NCBI GenBank assembly: GCA_946478895.1 | Contig: CAMLDY010000011.1 | Span: 1 to 50,157, forward strand | Length of the DNA: 50,157 nt | DNA from: an uncultured Gemmatimonadota bacterium | Lineage (GTDB): Bacteria > Gemmatimonadota > Gemmatimonadetes > Gemmatimonadales > Gemmatimonadaceae | Reading direction: 5' to 3' | In this document: in pieces, positions 18,712 through 29,818 of the stretch | Layout of the letters: each line of letters opens with the position of its first letter | How positions within the stretch are numbered: position 1 is the stretch's first letter | Notes under the pieces: model-generated | What the model was told of the DNA's origin: nothing | Databases searched by the model: none | What the model saw: only the letters and a program-made list of their open reading frames with translations | Translations under genes and position numbers: made by a program

Positions 18712-19140
18712 ATGATCAAGCTCGTTGCGGCTGCGTTTCTGACAATGCTATTTGGCGCATGCGCGCCCGGCGTGCCCGGAAATCCGTCGGAGCCCGGGAG
18801 CGGGAAGATTGTCTTTACCGGCGATCAAAAGGCCGATTGGGCCCAGATCACTGCGCTCGAAGATCAGGCTAAAGCCCTCGTACATACCGATGGCTGCGCC
18901 TCGGTCAATCAATGTCGCACCGCCGCGGTAGGCTCTCGGGCATGTGGCGGACCCCGCTACTATCTCGTTTACTGCGCTGCCACCACCGACTCCGCTGCGT
19001 TGTTTGCCAAGCTCGATGCGGTCAGCGCTGCCGAACGCGAATACAATCAGCGGTACAACGTCGTCTCGACCTGCGAGTTCAGGCTGCCGCCCAAAGTTGC
19101 CCTGAGCGGCGGATCATGCCAGGCGCAGACGGGTCAGTAA
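18712..19140 (+). CDS. Small lipoprotein of unknown function
   Basis: The 142-residue protein has a lipoprotein signal with lipobox LFGAC (Cys17). The mature part holds seven further Cys (for example DGCASVNQC, SRACGGPRY, LVYCAAT, VSTCEF, GGSCQ), which suggests disulfide bonds in the periplasm. I do not recognise the family. The ATG at 18712 is used; a GTG lies one codon upstream. Its 3' end overlaps the convergent nadE stop by 7 bases. Confidence 0.75.
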   Translation: MIKLVAAAFLTMLFGACAPGVPGNPSEPGSGKIVFTGDQKADWAQITALEDQAKALVHTDGCASVNQCRTAAVGSRACGGPRYYLVYCAATTDSAALFAKLDAVSAAEREYNQRYNVVSTCEFRLPPKVALSGGSCQAQTGQ

Positions 19141-21005
19141 TCGACTGGTCTCAGGTAGGACTCGCCAATGCCGGTCTGACTGAGCATCGCCACGGTCGGC
19201 AGCTTCCGCTTCCAGTGGGTTCCCGCGAGCCGCTTGCGGACGATCTCGACTTTCTTGGCGTCGAAGCCGCGCGCCACGAGCGACGCCGGGCTGTAGCCGC
19301 TGACCAGCCAGTTGAGAATATCGTCGGCCTCGGCGTATCTGATCCCGAAGTCGCCTTCGTCGGTCTGGCCTTCGATCAGATCCGCTGACGCCGGCTTGTT
19401 GACGATGACCGCGGGTACGCCGAGGTGTCGCGCCAGCTGCCAGACCTGCGTCTTGAACAGATCACCGAGAGGATTGATCGGTGGCGAGTCGTCGGCGTGC
19501 CACGTGAAATAGCCGAGCAGACGCTCGGTCTTGTTTCCGGTGCCGACGGGAAGTGCGTGGTATTTGGCCGATTGATCGAACAGGACGATCATCCGCTCGC
19601 GGGCCATGACATTGCCGCGGCGCGCCGGATCGGCGTCGGGCTCATTCGCGAGGTAGCCATCCACCGCAGCCGAGATGTCGATGGTGCGCTCCTCGAGTCC
19701 GAGATCGTCGATGACCAGCTGTGCGTGCGCGAGGGAATCAGGGCTGGAAGTTCGATACGGCATCCGGATCGCGATGACGTTTTCCTTCCCGAGCGCTCTG
19801 GCCGCGAGATATGCGGTCACCGCCGAATCGACCCCGCCGGAGACGCCCACGACCGCTTTCTGGAAGCTGCGCCGCTCGAACTCCTCGCGCAAAAACGAGA
19901 TCAGCCAGGAAGTGGTGAGCTCCGGATCGATCTCGAGGGGCGGCGGGCCGGTGCGCGCTCCGGAGCCGTGGACGACTGGCAGTGGCTCCGCTCCGTTTCT
20001 GCCGGCATCCACCGCTGCCGTGACCGGCTTTTTTTTCGCGATACGTGTCGGAGCGCTCAGCGGTCCGGGATCGGTCGCGGCGGTGTCGTAGCTCAGTTCA
20101 ACCCGCTCACCGGCCTGGATCCGATTCACGTTCCGAATCAGGTGCGGCATCATCGTCTGCAGGTCGGTGAGCAGCGGCGCGTCGGAGCGCGCGCGGGTCA
20201 GATCTTCCGGATCAAGCGAGATCGTGAGCAGCGCTTCATCCCAAAGCGGAGCGCGGGCACGCACATCGCCGTGCGGCCCGCACACGATCGAGCCGCCGGA
20301 GAACGCCTTTCCTCCCTCGCTTCCGACCAGATTGACGAGTGCCACGAAGACGCCGTGCTCCTCGGCGATGTCGCGGGCGAGTCGCTCCCAGCGCTTGAGA
20401 TTTGCCGGAATGGGCCCCTCATCCTCGCGCGGCCAAACCCCGCGCGCAGGCGACGCCGAAACCACGAAGATCATCGTGGCGCCGTCGAGGGCGGCGACGG
20501 TGCCGGTGAGGCTGTGCCAGGCGTCCTCGCAGATCAGCATGCCGGCGCGGCCGTACTCGGTGTCGAACGCGCGCACCTCGAATCCGCGATCGACGAACCG
20601 CTCCTCGTCGAACAATCCGTACGTAGGAAGGAAGAGCTTGCGGTGAACGTGGCGAATCACCGGCTCTTTGCCTCCCAGCGTCACATAGAGCGCACTATTA
20701 TAGAAGGCGTTGTTCCAGACCTCGTAGAACCCAATGCACACATCGAGGGTCCGCGGTGTAGTAACTCTGGAGACGTACTGGGCCTGAAGGTCGCGGGCGA
20801 GGTCGCCGGCGCTCATTGCGACGTCGCGAACTCCGCCTTCGACGAAATAGCCGGTGAGTGCGGTCTCCGAGAACACCGCGATGTTCGGCCGCGGGTCGAG
20901 AGCGTCGATTTGCGAAAAGACGCCGGCCAGCCGGGCAACATTTGCAGCGTAATCGCCTTTGCGCGGCTTGAACTGAGCTACGACGAGATGTATAGAGCGA
21001 TCCAT
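19134..21005 (-). CDS. nadE: Glutamine-dependent NAD+ synthetase
   Basis: The 623-residue protein has an N-terminal nitrilase-type glutaminase domain with the catalytic Glu, Lys and Cys in VFSETALTGYF, HRKLFLPTYG and MLICEDAWHS. The C-terminal synthetase domain has the ATP-pyrophosphatase P-loop GVSGGVDSAVTA. It amidates deamido-NAD+ to NAD+ with ammonia from glutamine. A linker around residues 315-355 is Pro/Ala-rich and longer than usual. The ATG at 21005 was chosen because MDRSIHLVVAQF matches the nitrilase start. It overlaps head-to-head with the penicillin-binding protein start. Confidence 0.95.
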   Translation of the reverse strand: MDRSIHLVVAQFKPRKGDYAANVARLAGVFSQIDALDPRPNIAVFSETALTGYFVEGGVRDVAMSAGDLARDLQAQYVSRVTTPRTLDVCIGFYEVWNNAFYNSALYVTLGGKEPVIRHVHRKLFLPTYGLFDEERFVDRGFEVRAFDTEYGRAGMLICEDAWHSLTGTVAALDGATMIFVVSASPARGVWPREDEGPIPANLKRWERLARDIAEEHGVFVALVNLVGSEGGKAFSGGSIVCGPHGDVRARAPLWDEALLTISLDPEDLTRARSDAPLLTDLQTMMPHLIRNVNRIQAGERVELSYDTAATDPGPLSAPTRIAKKKPVTAAVDAGRNGAEPLPVVHGSGARTGPPPLEIDPELTTSWLISFLREEFERRSFQKAVVGVSGGVDSAVTAYLAARALGKENVIAIRMPYRTSSPDSLAHAQLVIDDLGLEERTIDISAAVDGYLANEPDADPARRGNVMARERMIVLFDQSAKYHALPVGTGNKTERLLGYFTWHADDSPPINPLGDLFKTQVWQLARHLGVPAVIVNKPASADLIEGQTDEGDFGIRYAEADDILNWLVSGYSPASLVARGFDAKKVEIVRKRLAGTHWKRKLPTVAMLSQTGIGESYLRPVDY

Positions 21006-23081
21006 CGATTTGAAGTTGCTACGGCGCGAAGACACAATCAACTGTGGCTGGTGTCGCTGCTCGTCGCGCTGCTGTTTACGGGCCTTCCCGCGTCGGCGCA
21101 GGACGCTCGTTCACGCGACAGCGTCGCCTGGACGATCGTCCCGATGCCCCAAGCGTCGCTGGTTCTGGCCCGCGATGGCTCCCTGATCGGTGAGATCGGG
21201 AAAGAGATCCGCACCAATGTCTCGATCAAATCGCTGCCCGACTACCTGCCGCACGCATTCGTCGCGGTCGAGGATCATCGTTTCTATCAGCACGATGGCG
21301 TCGATGTCGTCGGCATCGCCGGTGCCCTGAAGGACAACATCTTCGGCGAGCGTCGCGGGGCGAGCACCATCACCCAACAGCTCGTCGGCAACATGCATCC
21401 GACTATCATCGACCGCACCGATCGCAGCATCGGTCGCAAGCTCAATGAGCAGGCCGCGGCGCGCGAGATGGAGAAGCATTACACCAAGAATCAGATCCTC
21501 GAGGCGTATCTCAACCAGATTCCGTTCGGCCACGGCTGGTACGGAGTCGAGAGCGCGGCGCGTCACTACTTCGGGAAGAGTGCGGCGAAGCTTACGATCG
21601 CCGAGGCGGCAGCGCTGGCCGCGATGCCGAAGGGGCCGGCGTTGTACGATCCGCTCAAGTACCCGGACCGCGTGAAGCGGCGGCGGAATGTCGTGCTCTC
21701 GCTGATGGCTGATCAGGGATACATCACCGCGGCCCAGGCCAAGGCGGCGCAGGCGACGCCGATCACCACCGCGCCGAATGGCGGCTACTCGGCGTACTCG
21801 CCGTGGTTCGTCGATGTCGTGCGGATCCAGGCGACGCGCGCGGGAGTTCCGGTGAACGATGGCGGATATCGCATCTATACGAGTCTCGATCCGGTGCTCC
21901 AGAATGCGGCGATGAGCGCGCTGCTGGAAGAAACGTCGGTGGTCGAGGCACAGCCCGGTTATTCCCACCCGAAATACACCCCCGGCGAAACGCGCCGCAG
22001 CCGCACCCAGACCGACTATCTCCAGGGAATGGTCGTTGCGCTCGATCCGGCGTCAGGTGACGTCCGCGCGCTGGTCGGAGGTCGCGATTACTCGGACTCC
22101 CACTTCGATCGCGCGGTCGATGGAATGCGCCAGCCGGGATCTTCGTTCAAGCCGATCGTGTACGCGGCCGCGATCGCCGACAGCATCACACCCAACACGG
22201 TGTTCTCCGATACCGCGCTGGCGATTCCGCTGCCGAATGGCACCGTCTACAGCCCGGAAAACTCGGACGGCCAGTTTCTTGGTCCCATCACCCTTCGCGA
22301 CGCGCTGGCGAAATCTCGCAACGGCATCGCGGTGCAGCTCGGCGTAAAGCTCGGGATGGATTCGGTGGCGAGTCTCGCCCACCGCATGGGGGTGAGCTCG
22401 AGGATCGCTCCGTATCCGTCGAGCGCGATCGGCGCATCTGTGGTGCAGCCGCTCGACCTGGTTGCGGCCTATACGACCTTCGCGAACCTGGGGACGCCGG
22501 TCGAGCCGCGGTTCATATACCGTATAGAAGACAGGAATCGGCGGGTGGTGCTCACCCGTGAGGTCAAGGCACTCGCACCGGCGCTCGACCCACGCGCGAC
22601 CTACGTCGTGCGCGACATGATGCGCGACGTGGTCGAACGGGGAACCGCGTCGAGCATTCGCCGTTTTCTCCCGGCTTCGATTCCAGTGGCTGGAAAAACC
22701 GGAACGACCAACGACAACTCCGACGTCTGGTTCATCGGCCTGACTCCTGATCTCGTCGCCGGCGTCTGGCTCGGCTTCGACAAGCCGACGACGATCACGA
22801 GCGGAGCAGCCGGCGGGTCTCTCGCCGCCCCGGTCTGGGGGAAAATGATCGCCAGGTACTACGCGTCGAAGCCGGATATTCTGACGTCGCGCCCCGCGGA
22901 CCAGTGGGTGCCGCCCCTCGGCGTCATCTTCGGCGACTTCGACCGCGCTACCGGCGAGCCTGCAACGCCGGAAACTCCCGCCGATCGGAAGTACACTGAG
23001 TATTTCGTCGAAGGTACCGAGCCCGCGCCGCTACGGGCGGATCCGTGGAAGATCTTCGGCTGGGGCCCGGTGATCTTTTAG
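20988..23081 (+). CDS. Class A penicillin-binding protein (PBP1A-like)
   Basis: The 697-residue protein has a basic N-terminus and one hydrophobic segment (about 19-37) that anchors it or serves as a signal. The glycosyltransferase (GT51) domain has the catalytic Glu95 in VAVEDHRFYQHDG and the motif ASTITQQLVGN. The transpeptidase domain has SxxK at Ser385-Lys388, SRN at 443-445 and KTGT at 570-573. It polymerises and cross-links peptidoglycan. The frame is open far upstream, but that part is antisense to nadE. The ATG at 20988 overlaps nadE by 18 bases; GTG 21051 is a later alternative. A single base separates its stop from the Lon stop. Confidence 0.93.
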   Translation: MYRAIHRFEVATARRHNQLWLVSLLVALLFTGLPASAQDARSRDSVAWTIVPMPQASLVLARDGSLIGEIGKEIRTNVSIKSLPDYLPHAFVAVEDHRFYQHDGVDVVGIAGALKDNIFGERRGASTITQQLVGNMHPTIIDRTDRSIGRKLNEQAAAREMEKHYTKNQILEAYLNQIPFGHGWYGVESAARHYFGKSAAKLTIAEAAALAAMPKGPALYDPLKYPDRVKRRRNVVLSLMADQGYITAAQAKAAQATPITTAPNGGYSAYSPWFVDVVRIQATRAGVPVNDGGYRIYTSLDPVLQNAAMSALLEETSVVEAQPGYSHPKYTPGETRRSRTQTDYLQGMVVALDPASGDVRALVGGRDYSDSHFDRAVDGMRQPGSSFKPIVYAAAIADSITPNTVFSDTALAIPLPNGTVYSPENSDGQFLGPITLRDALAKSRNGIAVQLGVKLGMDSVASLAHRMGVSSRIAPYPSSAIGASVVQPLDLVAAYTTFANLGTPVEPRFIYRIEDRNRRVVLTREVKALAPALDPRATYVVRDMMRDVVERGTASSIRRFLPASIPVAGKTGTTNDNSDVWFIGLTPDLVAGVWLGFDKPTTITSGAAGGSLAAPVWGKMIARYYASKPDILTSRPADQWVPPLGVIFGDFDRATGEPATPETPADRKYTEYFVEGTEPAPLRADPWKIFGWGPVIF

Positions 23082-23082
23082 G

Positions 23083-25641
<2,559 letters not shown>

Positions 25642-25767
25642 TCCTGGGACTAAACTCTTATTTAGATACTACTCCACGGCTTGCCCTTACTGCATCTTTT
25701 GCTCTCGTGGATTTACGCCACCCGGGCATGATCTGCAACACCAGAACTGCTGATTCGACGCGGCCGC

Positions 25768-27762
25768 ATGCCAATTAGACCTGAAGACGAATTAGGCACC
25801 CATGTGGCTCAAGTCCTCTCTGCAAACTATGAGCTAGAGGACGAGGTCGGCCGTGGCGGAATGGGAATCGTGTATTGCGCGCGCGATCGCCGGCTCAAGC
25901 GCGAGATCGCAATCAAGGTTCTTCCTCCCGAGCTGAGTTTCCGCGCCGACATCAGGCAGCGATTCCTGCGCGAAGCGGAGACGGCCGCGCAGTTGAATCA
26001 TCCGAACATCGTTCCGATCTACACCGTCGAAGAAAAAGACAATCTCGTGTACTTCGTGATGGCGTACATCAAGGGCGACAACCTTGGCGTTCGCCTGCAG
26101 CAGCACGGTCCGATGCCGCCTGTCGAAGTGCGTCGGGTTCTTCGCGAAGTCGCCGATGCCCTCGCGTACGCCCACAACCGCAACGTCATCCATCGCGACA
26201 TCAAGCCCGACAACATCATCATCGATGAAGAGACGGGCCGCGCAATGGTTACGGACTTCGGCATTGCGCGCGCCCTCACCGACACCGGTGATTCGCGACT
26301 CACCGCCACCGGCATGGCCATCGGCACGCCGGCGTACATGTCTCCCGAGCAATCCGCGGGCGACAAGGCGATCGATGGTCGCAGCGATCTCTATTCGCTC
26401 GGCGTCGTCGGCTACCAGATGCTGTGCGGCCAGACTCCGTTTGTCGCCAGCAATACGCCGTCGATGCTGGTAAAGCACTTGTCGGAGCGCCCGATTCCGG
26501 TCGATGAGCGGTGGCCCGATCTGCCACCCGATCTGTCGCGTGCGGTGATGATGTGCCTCGAAAAGGATCCCGCCGATCGTTTCCCGAATGCCGCCGCCTT
26601 CGCGCAGGCGCTGAGCGGCGGCGCAATGCCAACGCTTGCGACCCGTGCTCAGCCGGCGGCACCGCTGTCCGGATCGCAGACGTCGTCGCGCCAGCGCTAC
26701 GTTCCCGACGAATCGCGCGACCAGCTCACCGGCGGAATCCGGGATCGTTACGGCTCTGCCCCGAGCGCCGGTTACGCGCCGACGCAGCCGACGCCCGAAG
26801 AGCTGAGCAAGTGGAACGCGCCGATGGTGGTGTCGTTCCGGCGCAAGCTGGCGCCATATCTTGCCGTCAACGCGATCCTCGTCCCGATCTCGCTGTTCTC
26901 GAACCACGATTTCATCGCGCTGACAGTGATCTGGACCGTCGCGCTCGCATTCAAGTACTCGAAGTTGTGGGCCGCCGGCTATGACTGGCGTGACGTGTTT
27001 CGCCAACCGCGCGATCGACTGATCTTCGACGTTGCCGCCGAGACGATCGACGACGCGCGCGCTCTGTTCGATGAGAAGAAGCGCGCGCAGGTCCGTGCCC
27101 GGGCCCGCGCCCGCGGTCAGGGACTTTTCGCCCCGATCTCTCCGGTGCCGACGGTGCAGCCTTTCCAGCCGTATCCGCGCAGCGGTGGACCGACCACGAG
27201 CCCGATTCCCGTCGGACCACCAGCCGCGTACCCCGATTCTCGATACGGTTCGGCGATCCGCGAGGCAGAGGCAGACCATCGCGAGATCCATCGCCAGCTT
27301 CTGAACATGCCCTCCGATGAGCGGGAACAGATCCCGGAGGTCGCGGCTTCCGCGGACGCCGTTTTCAGGAAGGTGCAACAGCTGGCGCTGTCACTCTCCG
27401 ACATGGATCGGAGCGCCGGCCGCGAGACCACCGAGAGTGTCGAAAAGGAGATATCGACGCTCGAATCGCAGGCGAATCCGCTCGACTATCGCGCCAGTGA
27501 AGATCGCGTGCGCCGTCTCGCGATGCTCCGCCGCCAGCGTCGCGCGCTCGTCGACGTCGATCGCAAGAAGAAAGAGGCCCAGGAAAAGCTCGATAACTGT
27601 CGCCACCTCCTCAGGTCGATGCGGCTCGAGCTCGTGCGCTTCAGGTCGGGCGGGCTGAACGCCCAGCCAACCGGCCTGACGATGGTTACCCAGCAGGCCC
27701 AGAGCGTTGTGCGCGAGATGGGTTATCTCTCCGACGCCAACGCCGAGCTCAACGCGCTCTGA
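25768..27762 (+). CDS. Serine/threonine protein kinase with membrane segments
   Basis: The 664-residue protein has a PknB-type kinase domain over about residues 20-285: glycine loop GRGGMGIVY, Lys50, HRD at 142-144, DFG at 163-165 and MSPEQSAG. A Pro/Ser-rich linker is followed by two hydrophobic segments (about 367-400) of the 2TM kind. A charged region and a C-terminal coiled coil (about 550-640) follow. There are no PASTA repeats. It is probably anchored by the hairpin with both kinase and coiled coil in the cytoplasm. The next gene starts 34 bases downstream. Confidence 0.9.
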   Translation: MPIRPEDELGTHVAQVLSANYELEDEVGRGGMGIVYCARDRRLKREIAIKVLPPELSFRADIRQRFLREAETAAQLNHPNIVPIYTVEEKDNLVYFVMAYIKGDNLGVRLQQHGPMPPVEVRRVLREVADALAYAHNRNVIHRDIKPDNIIIDEETGRAMVTDFGIARALTDTGDSRLTATGMAIGTPAYMSPEQSAGDKAIDGRSDLYSLGVVGYQMLCGQTPFVASNTPSMLVKHLSERPIPVDERWPDLPPDLSRAVMMCLEKDPADRFPNAAAFAQALSGGAMPTLATRAQPAAPLSGSQTSSRQRYVPDESRDQLTGGIRDRYGSAPSAGYAPTQPTPEELSKWNAPMVVSFRRKLAPYLAVNAILVPISLFSNHDFIALTVIWTVALAFKYSKLWAAGYDWRDVFRQPRDRLIFDVAAETIDDARALFDEKKRAQVRARARARGQGLFAPISPVPTVQPFQPYPRSGGPTTSPIPVGPPAAYPDSRYGSAIREAEADHREIHRQLLNMPSDEREQIPEVAASADAVFRKVQQLALSLSDMDRSAGRETTESVEKEISTLESQANPLDYRASEDRVRRLAMLRRQRRALVDVDRKKKEAQEKLDNCRHLLRSMRLELVRFRSGGLNAQPTGLTMVTQQAQSVVREMGYLSDANAELNAL

Positions 27763-27796
27763 TCTTCGGCGCGTTGCGCCGCCTACCATTTACATC

Positions 27797-28957
27797 GTGA
27801 TTCCTCGCATCACCGCCGCACTGGCGCTCGCATTGGCTTGCACTGGAGAACGCGGCGCCGCGACGTCCGAATCCAGTGGCGACATCAGGACCGTCGCCTC
27901 TACAACCGCGTCCTCGACGACGACACGCAAGGATTCGGCGCGCCCCGTCGCTCACGTGCCGCTGCCCGACACCCTCCGCGGCCTATACGTCAATCGCTGG
28001 GTAGCGATGGGCAGCAAGCTTAATCGACTCATCACGGTCGCGAAGACCACCGAGATCAACGCGCTTGTCATCGACGTCAAGGACGACCGGGGCTTTGTCC
28101 TCTATCGCTCGCGCGTTCCACTCGCCCGTGAGATCGGCGCCGACACCGCAGATGGCCACTGGATGTCCGCCTCGCGGCTGCGCGCGGTTCTCGACACCAT
28201 GACCGCGCATGGCATTTATCCGATCGCGCGCATCGTCGTCGCCAAGGATCCGCTGCTGGCGCAAAAAAAGCTCGATCTCGCGATCAAGCGGAAATCGGAT
28301 CTCAAGCCGTGGCTCGACAAAAACGGGAAGCCGTGGCTCGACCCGCACCAGCCCGCCGTCTGGCAGTATGCGGCGGATCTCGCTCGCGAGGCGTACGACC
28401 TGGGCTTCTCCGAGGTGCAGTTCGACTACGTGCGCTTTCCGGATGAGAAGCGACTCGTTGCCGAGACGGTTTACCCACTCGCCAACGGTCGGGTGCGCGC
28501 GCAGGTGATTCGTGAGCAGCTCGGCTTCCTTCGCAAAACGTTAAAGCCACACGGCATCCGCGTAACGGCCGACGTGTTCGGGCTCACTGCCACGGACACG
28601 ACCGACATGGGCATCGGCCAGCAGTGGGAGATGTTCGTCGATCAGGTAGACGCGGTGCTGCCAATGGTGTATCCGTCGCACTTCGCGCGCGGGACTTACA
28701 AGCTGCGCAACCCGAACGCGCGGCCCTACGAGACCATCGATCACGCGTTGAAGGATGCGATCGCGCGGAGCAAGCCCGTCGCCAACGCGGCCCAGATCAT
28801 CCCGTGGTACCAGGATTTCACGCTCGGGCCTCCGCACTACTACGCGGAGCAAGTTCGCGCGCAGATGAAGGCCGGATACGACAACGGGTTCCAGAGCTGG
28901 ATACTCTGGAACCCGAGGAGCGACTACACCATCGCGGCCCTCGAGCCGCGATCGTAG
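27797..28957 (+). CDS. Putative glycoside hydrolase lipoprotein (DUF4015-like)
   Basis: The 386-residue protein begins with a lipoprotein signal (lipobox ALAC, Cys15) and a Ser/Thr-rich spacer to about residue 60. The core has a TIM-barrel pattern with the motifs GLYVNRWVAMG, NALVIDVKDDRG, SEVQFDYVRFPDEK, VTADVFGLTAT and VLPMVYPSHF. These match the putative glycosidase family I know as DUF4015/GH13-like. The acidic residues in FDYVRFPDE are likely catalytic. The start is a GTG at 27797. The substrate is unknown. It converges on the next gene with 6 bases between stops. Confidence 0.85.
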   Translation: MIPRITAALALALACTGERGAATSESSGDIRTVASTTASSTTTRKDSARPVAHVPLPDTLRGLYVNRWVAMGSKLNRLITVAKTTEINALVIDVKDDRGFVLYRSRVPLAREIGADTADGHWMSASRLRAVLDTMTAHGIYPIARIVVAKDPLLAQKKLDLAIKRKSDLKPWLDKNGKPWLDPHQPAVWQYAADLAREAYDLGFSEVQFDYVRFPDEKRLVAETVYPLANGRVRAQVIREQLGFLRKTLKPHGIRVTADVFGLTATDTTDMGIGQQWEMFVDQVDAVLPMVYPSHFARGTYKLRNPNARPYETIDHALKDAIARSKPVANAAQIIPWYQDFTLGPPHYYAEQVRAQMKAGYDNGFQSWILWNPRSDYTIAALEPRS

Positions 28958-28963
28958 CGAAGC

Positions 28964-29359
28964 TTAGCTGCTGCCGTTGCGACGCGCTTCCATGCGCGCC
29001 TTCATCTCGGCGAGGTTCTTGTCGAACTGGGTCTGCTGATCGGCGGTGAGGATGGCGCGGATCTCGGCGGCCTGCTTGTTCTGCAGATCCGTCATCTTCG
29101 CGCGGGTGGCGTCATCCATCGAGCCGGTCGCCTGCGCCGATTTGCGCAGCTCCATCTGCTGGGGAACGTATTTGTCGCGAATCGCCTTGATCTGAGCCTT
29201 CTGGGCATCCGTCAGTGTGATGTCCTTGAGGAGCATCCCTCCCATTCCACGGCCGCGGGCCTCGCTCTGCCCCTGCTGCTCCGTGCCTTGTGCTGCAGCA
29301 GCTGTGGTCATGCCAACGCAAAGGGCAGCGGCCAGCGTGACGATGCGAATAACCTTCAT
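28964..29359 (-). CDS. Periplasmic LTxxQ-motif protein (Spy/CpxP-like)
   Basis: The 131-residue protein has a signal peptide (cleavage near TTAAAAQG) and a mature helical part with ITLTDAQKAQIKAIRDKY and a second copy-like ILTADQQTQFDKN. These are the LTxxQ repeats of Spy/CpxP chaperones. Relatives act in the periplasm against envelope stress or metal stress. AGGAGAG stands just upstream of the ATG, giving a strong ribosome site. The upstream 459 bases hold no other gene, so its regulation probably lies there. Confidence 0.82.
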   Translation of the reverse strand: MKVIRIVTLAAALCVGMTTAAAAQGTEQQGQSEARGRGMGGMLLKDITLTDAQKAQIKAIRDKYVPQQMELRKSAQATGSMDDATRAKMTDLQNKQAAEIRAILTADQQTQFDKNLAEMKARMEARRNGSS

Positions 29360-29818
29360 CCTACTCTCCTGAGTTGTGGGTGCGCCGACGCGGCGCTCAG
29401 AGTTATACGCCTCAGACGTTGAAAAGGTTGGGCCTGAGGTCTTAACGCGGATTCTGGAACCCGATCGCTATCGACTCGCCACTGTAGTCCTAAAGGTGGC
29501 AGTTGGGAGATATGGTCAGAGGGCGCGGGTGTCAGTTTATCCGGCGCTTTCAATGGTGGCGTGACGGAGGGAGAATGCGAGTAGAAAAACCGCTACCAGA
29601 GCATCTCTGCGCATTCTCTCCCACCTGCCGCCTTTTGGACTAGGGGTGCCAGCCGCAGCGCCGATCAACCGGCCATGCCTGAAAGATAAGTCCTTCCGCG
29701 ACAATAGGTTAAGCGCCTGGCCTAGCGTCTTGGGGAAAACCTGCTATTCTTCCCGCCCAATGCCGGCCACGCGCCTGCCGGCCTGGCCTCGCTGGTTTCC
29801 GGGCGCCGAGCGCCGCTT
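29360..29818. other. 459-base intergenic region between divergent genes
   Basis: No coding frame here has a ribosome site or recognisable product. It separates the LTxxQ gene (minus) from the next plus-strand gene and must hold promoters for both. I could not identify convincing -35/-10 pairs. The one clear structural signal is a nested inverted repeat at 29569-29622, listed separately. Confidence 0.7.
29569..29622 (+). ncRNA. Candidate structured RNA: compact three-way junction
   Basis: An outer stem pairs GGGAGAATGCG (29569-29579) with CGCATTCTCTCCC (29610-29622), with a two-base bulge. Inside are two hairpins: GTAG / CTAC (29581-29584 with 29593-29596, loop AAAAACCG) and CAGAG-CAT-CTCTG (29597-29609). 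The helices abut with one unpaired base at the junction. It could be a regulatory RNA, a DNA cruciform or a small palindromic mobile element. The strand is arbitrary because the pairing works on both. Expression is unproven. Confidence 0.4.

Noticed and set aside
19425..20987. Long open frame upstream of and continuous with the penicillin-binding protein
   Set aside because: It runs antisense to nadE, which has intact catalytic motifs on the other strand. The translated part is Arg/His-rich shadow sequence and the protein homology begins only at about 20988.
25642..25767. Heat-shock operator (CIRCE or HAIR) upstream of lon
   Set aside because: Neither consensus inverted repeat is present; only a weak CTAAA/TTTAG repeat can be seen.
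29376..29564. 62-codon frame in the 459-base intergenic region
   Set aside because: There is no ribosome site, the composition is like random high-GC sequence, and no recognisable motif is present.
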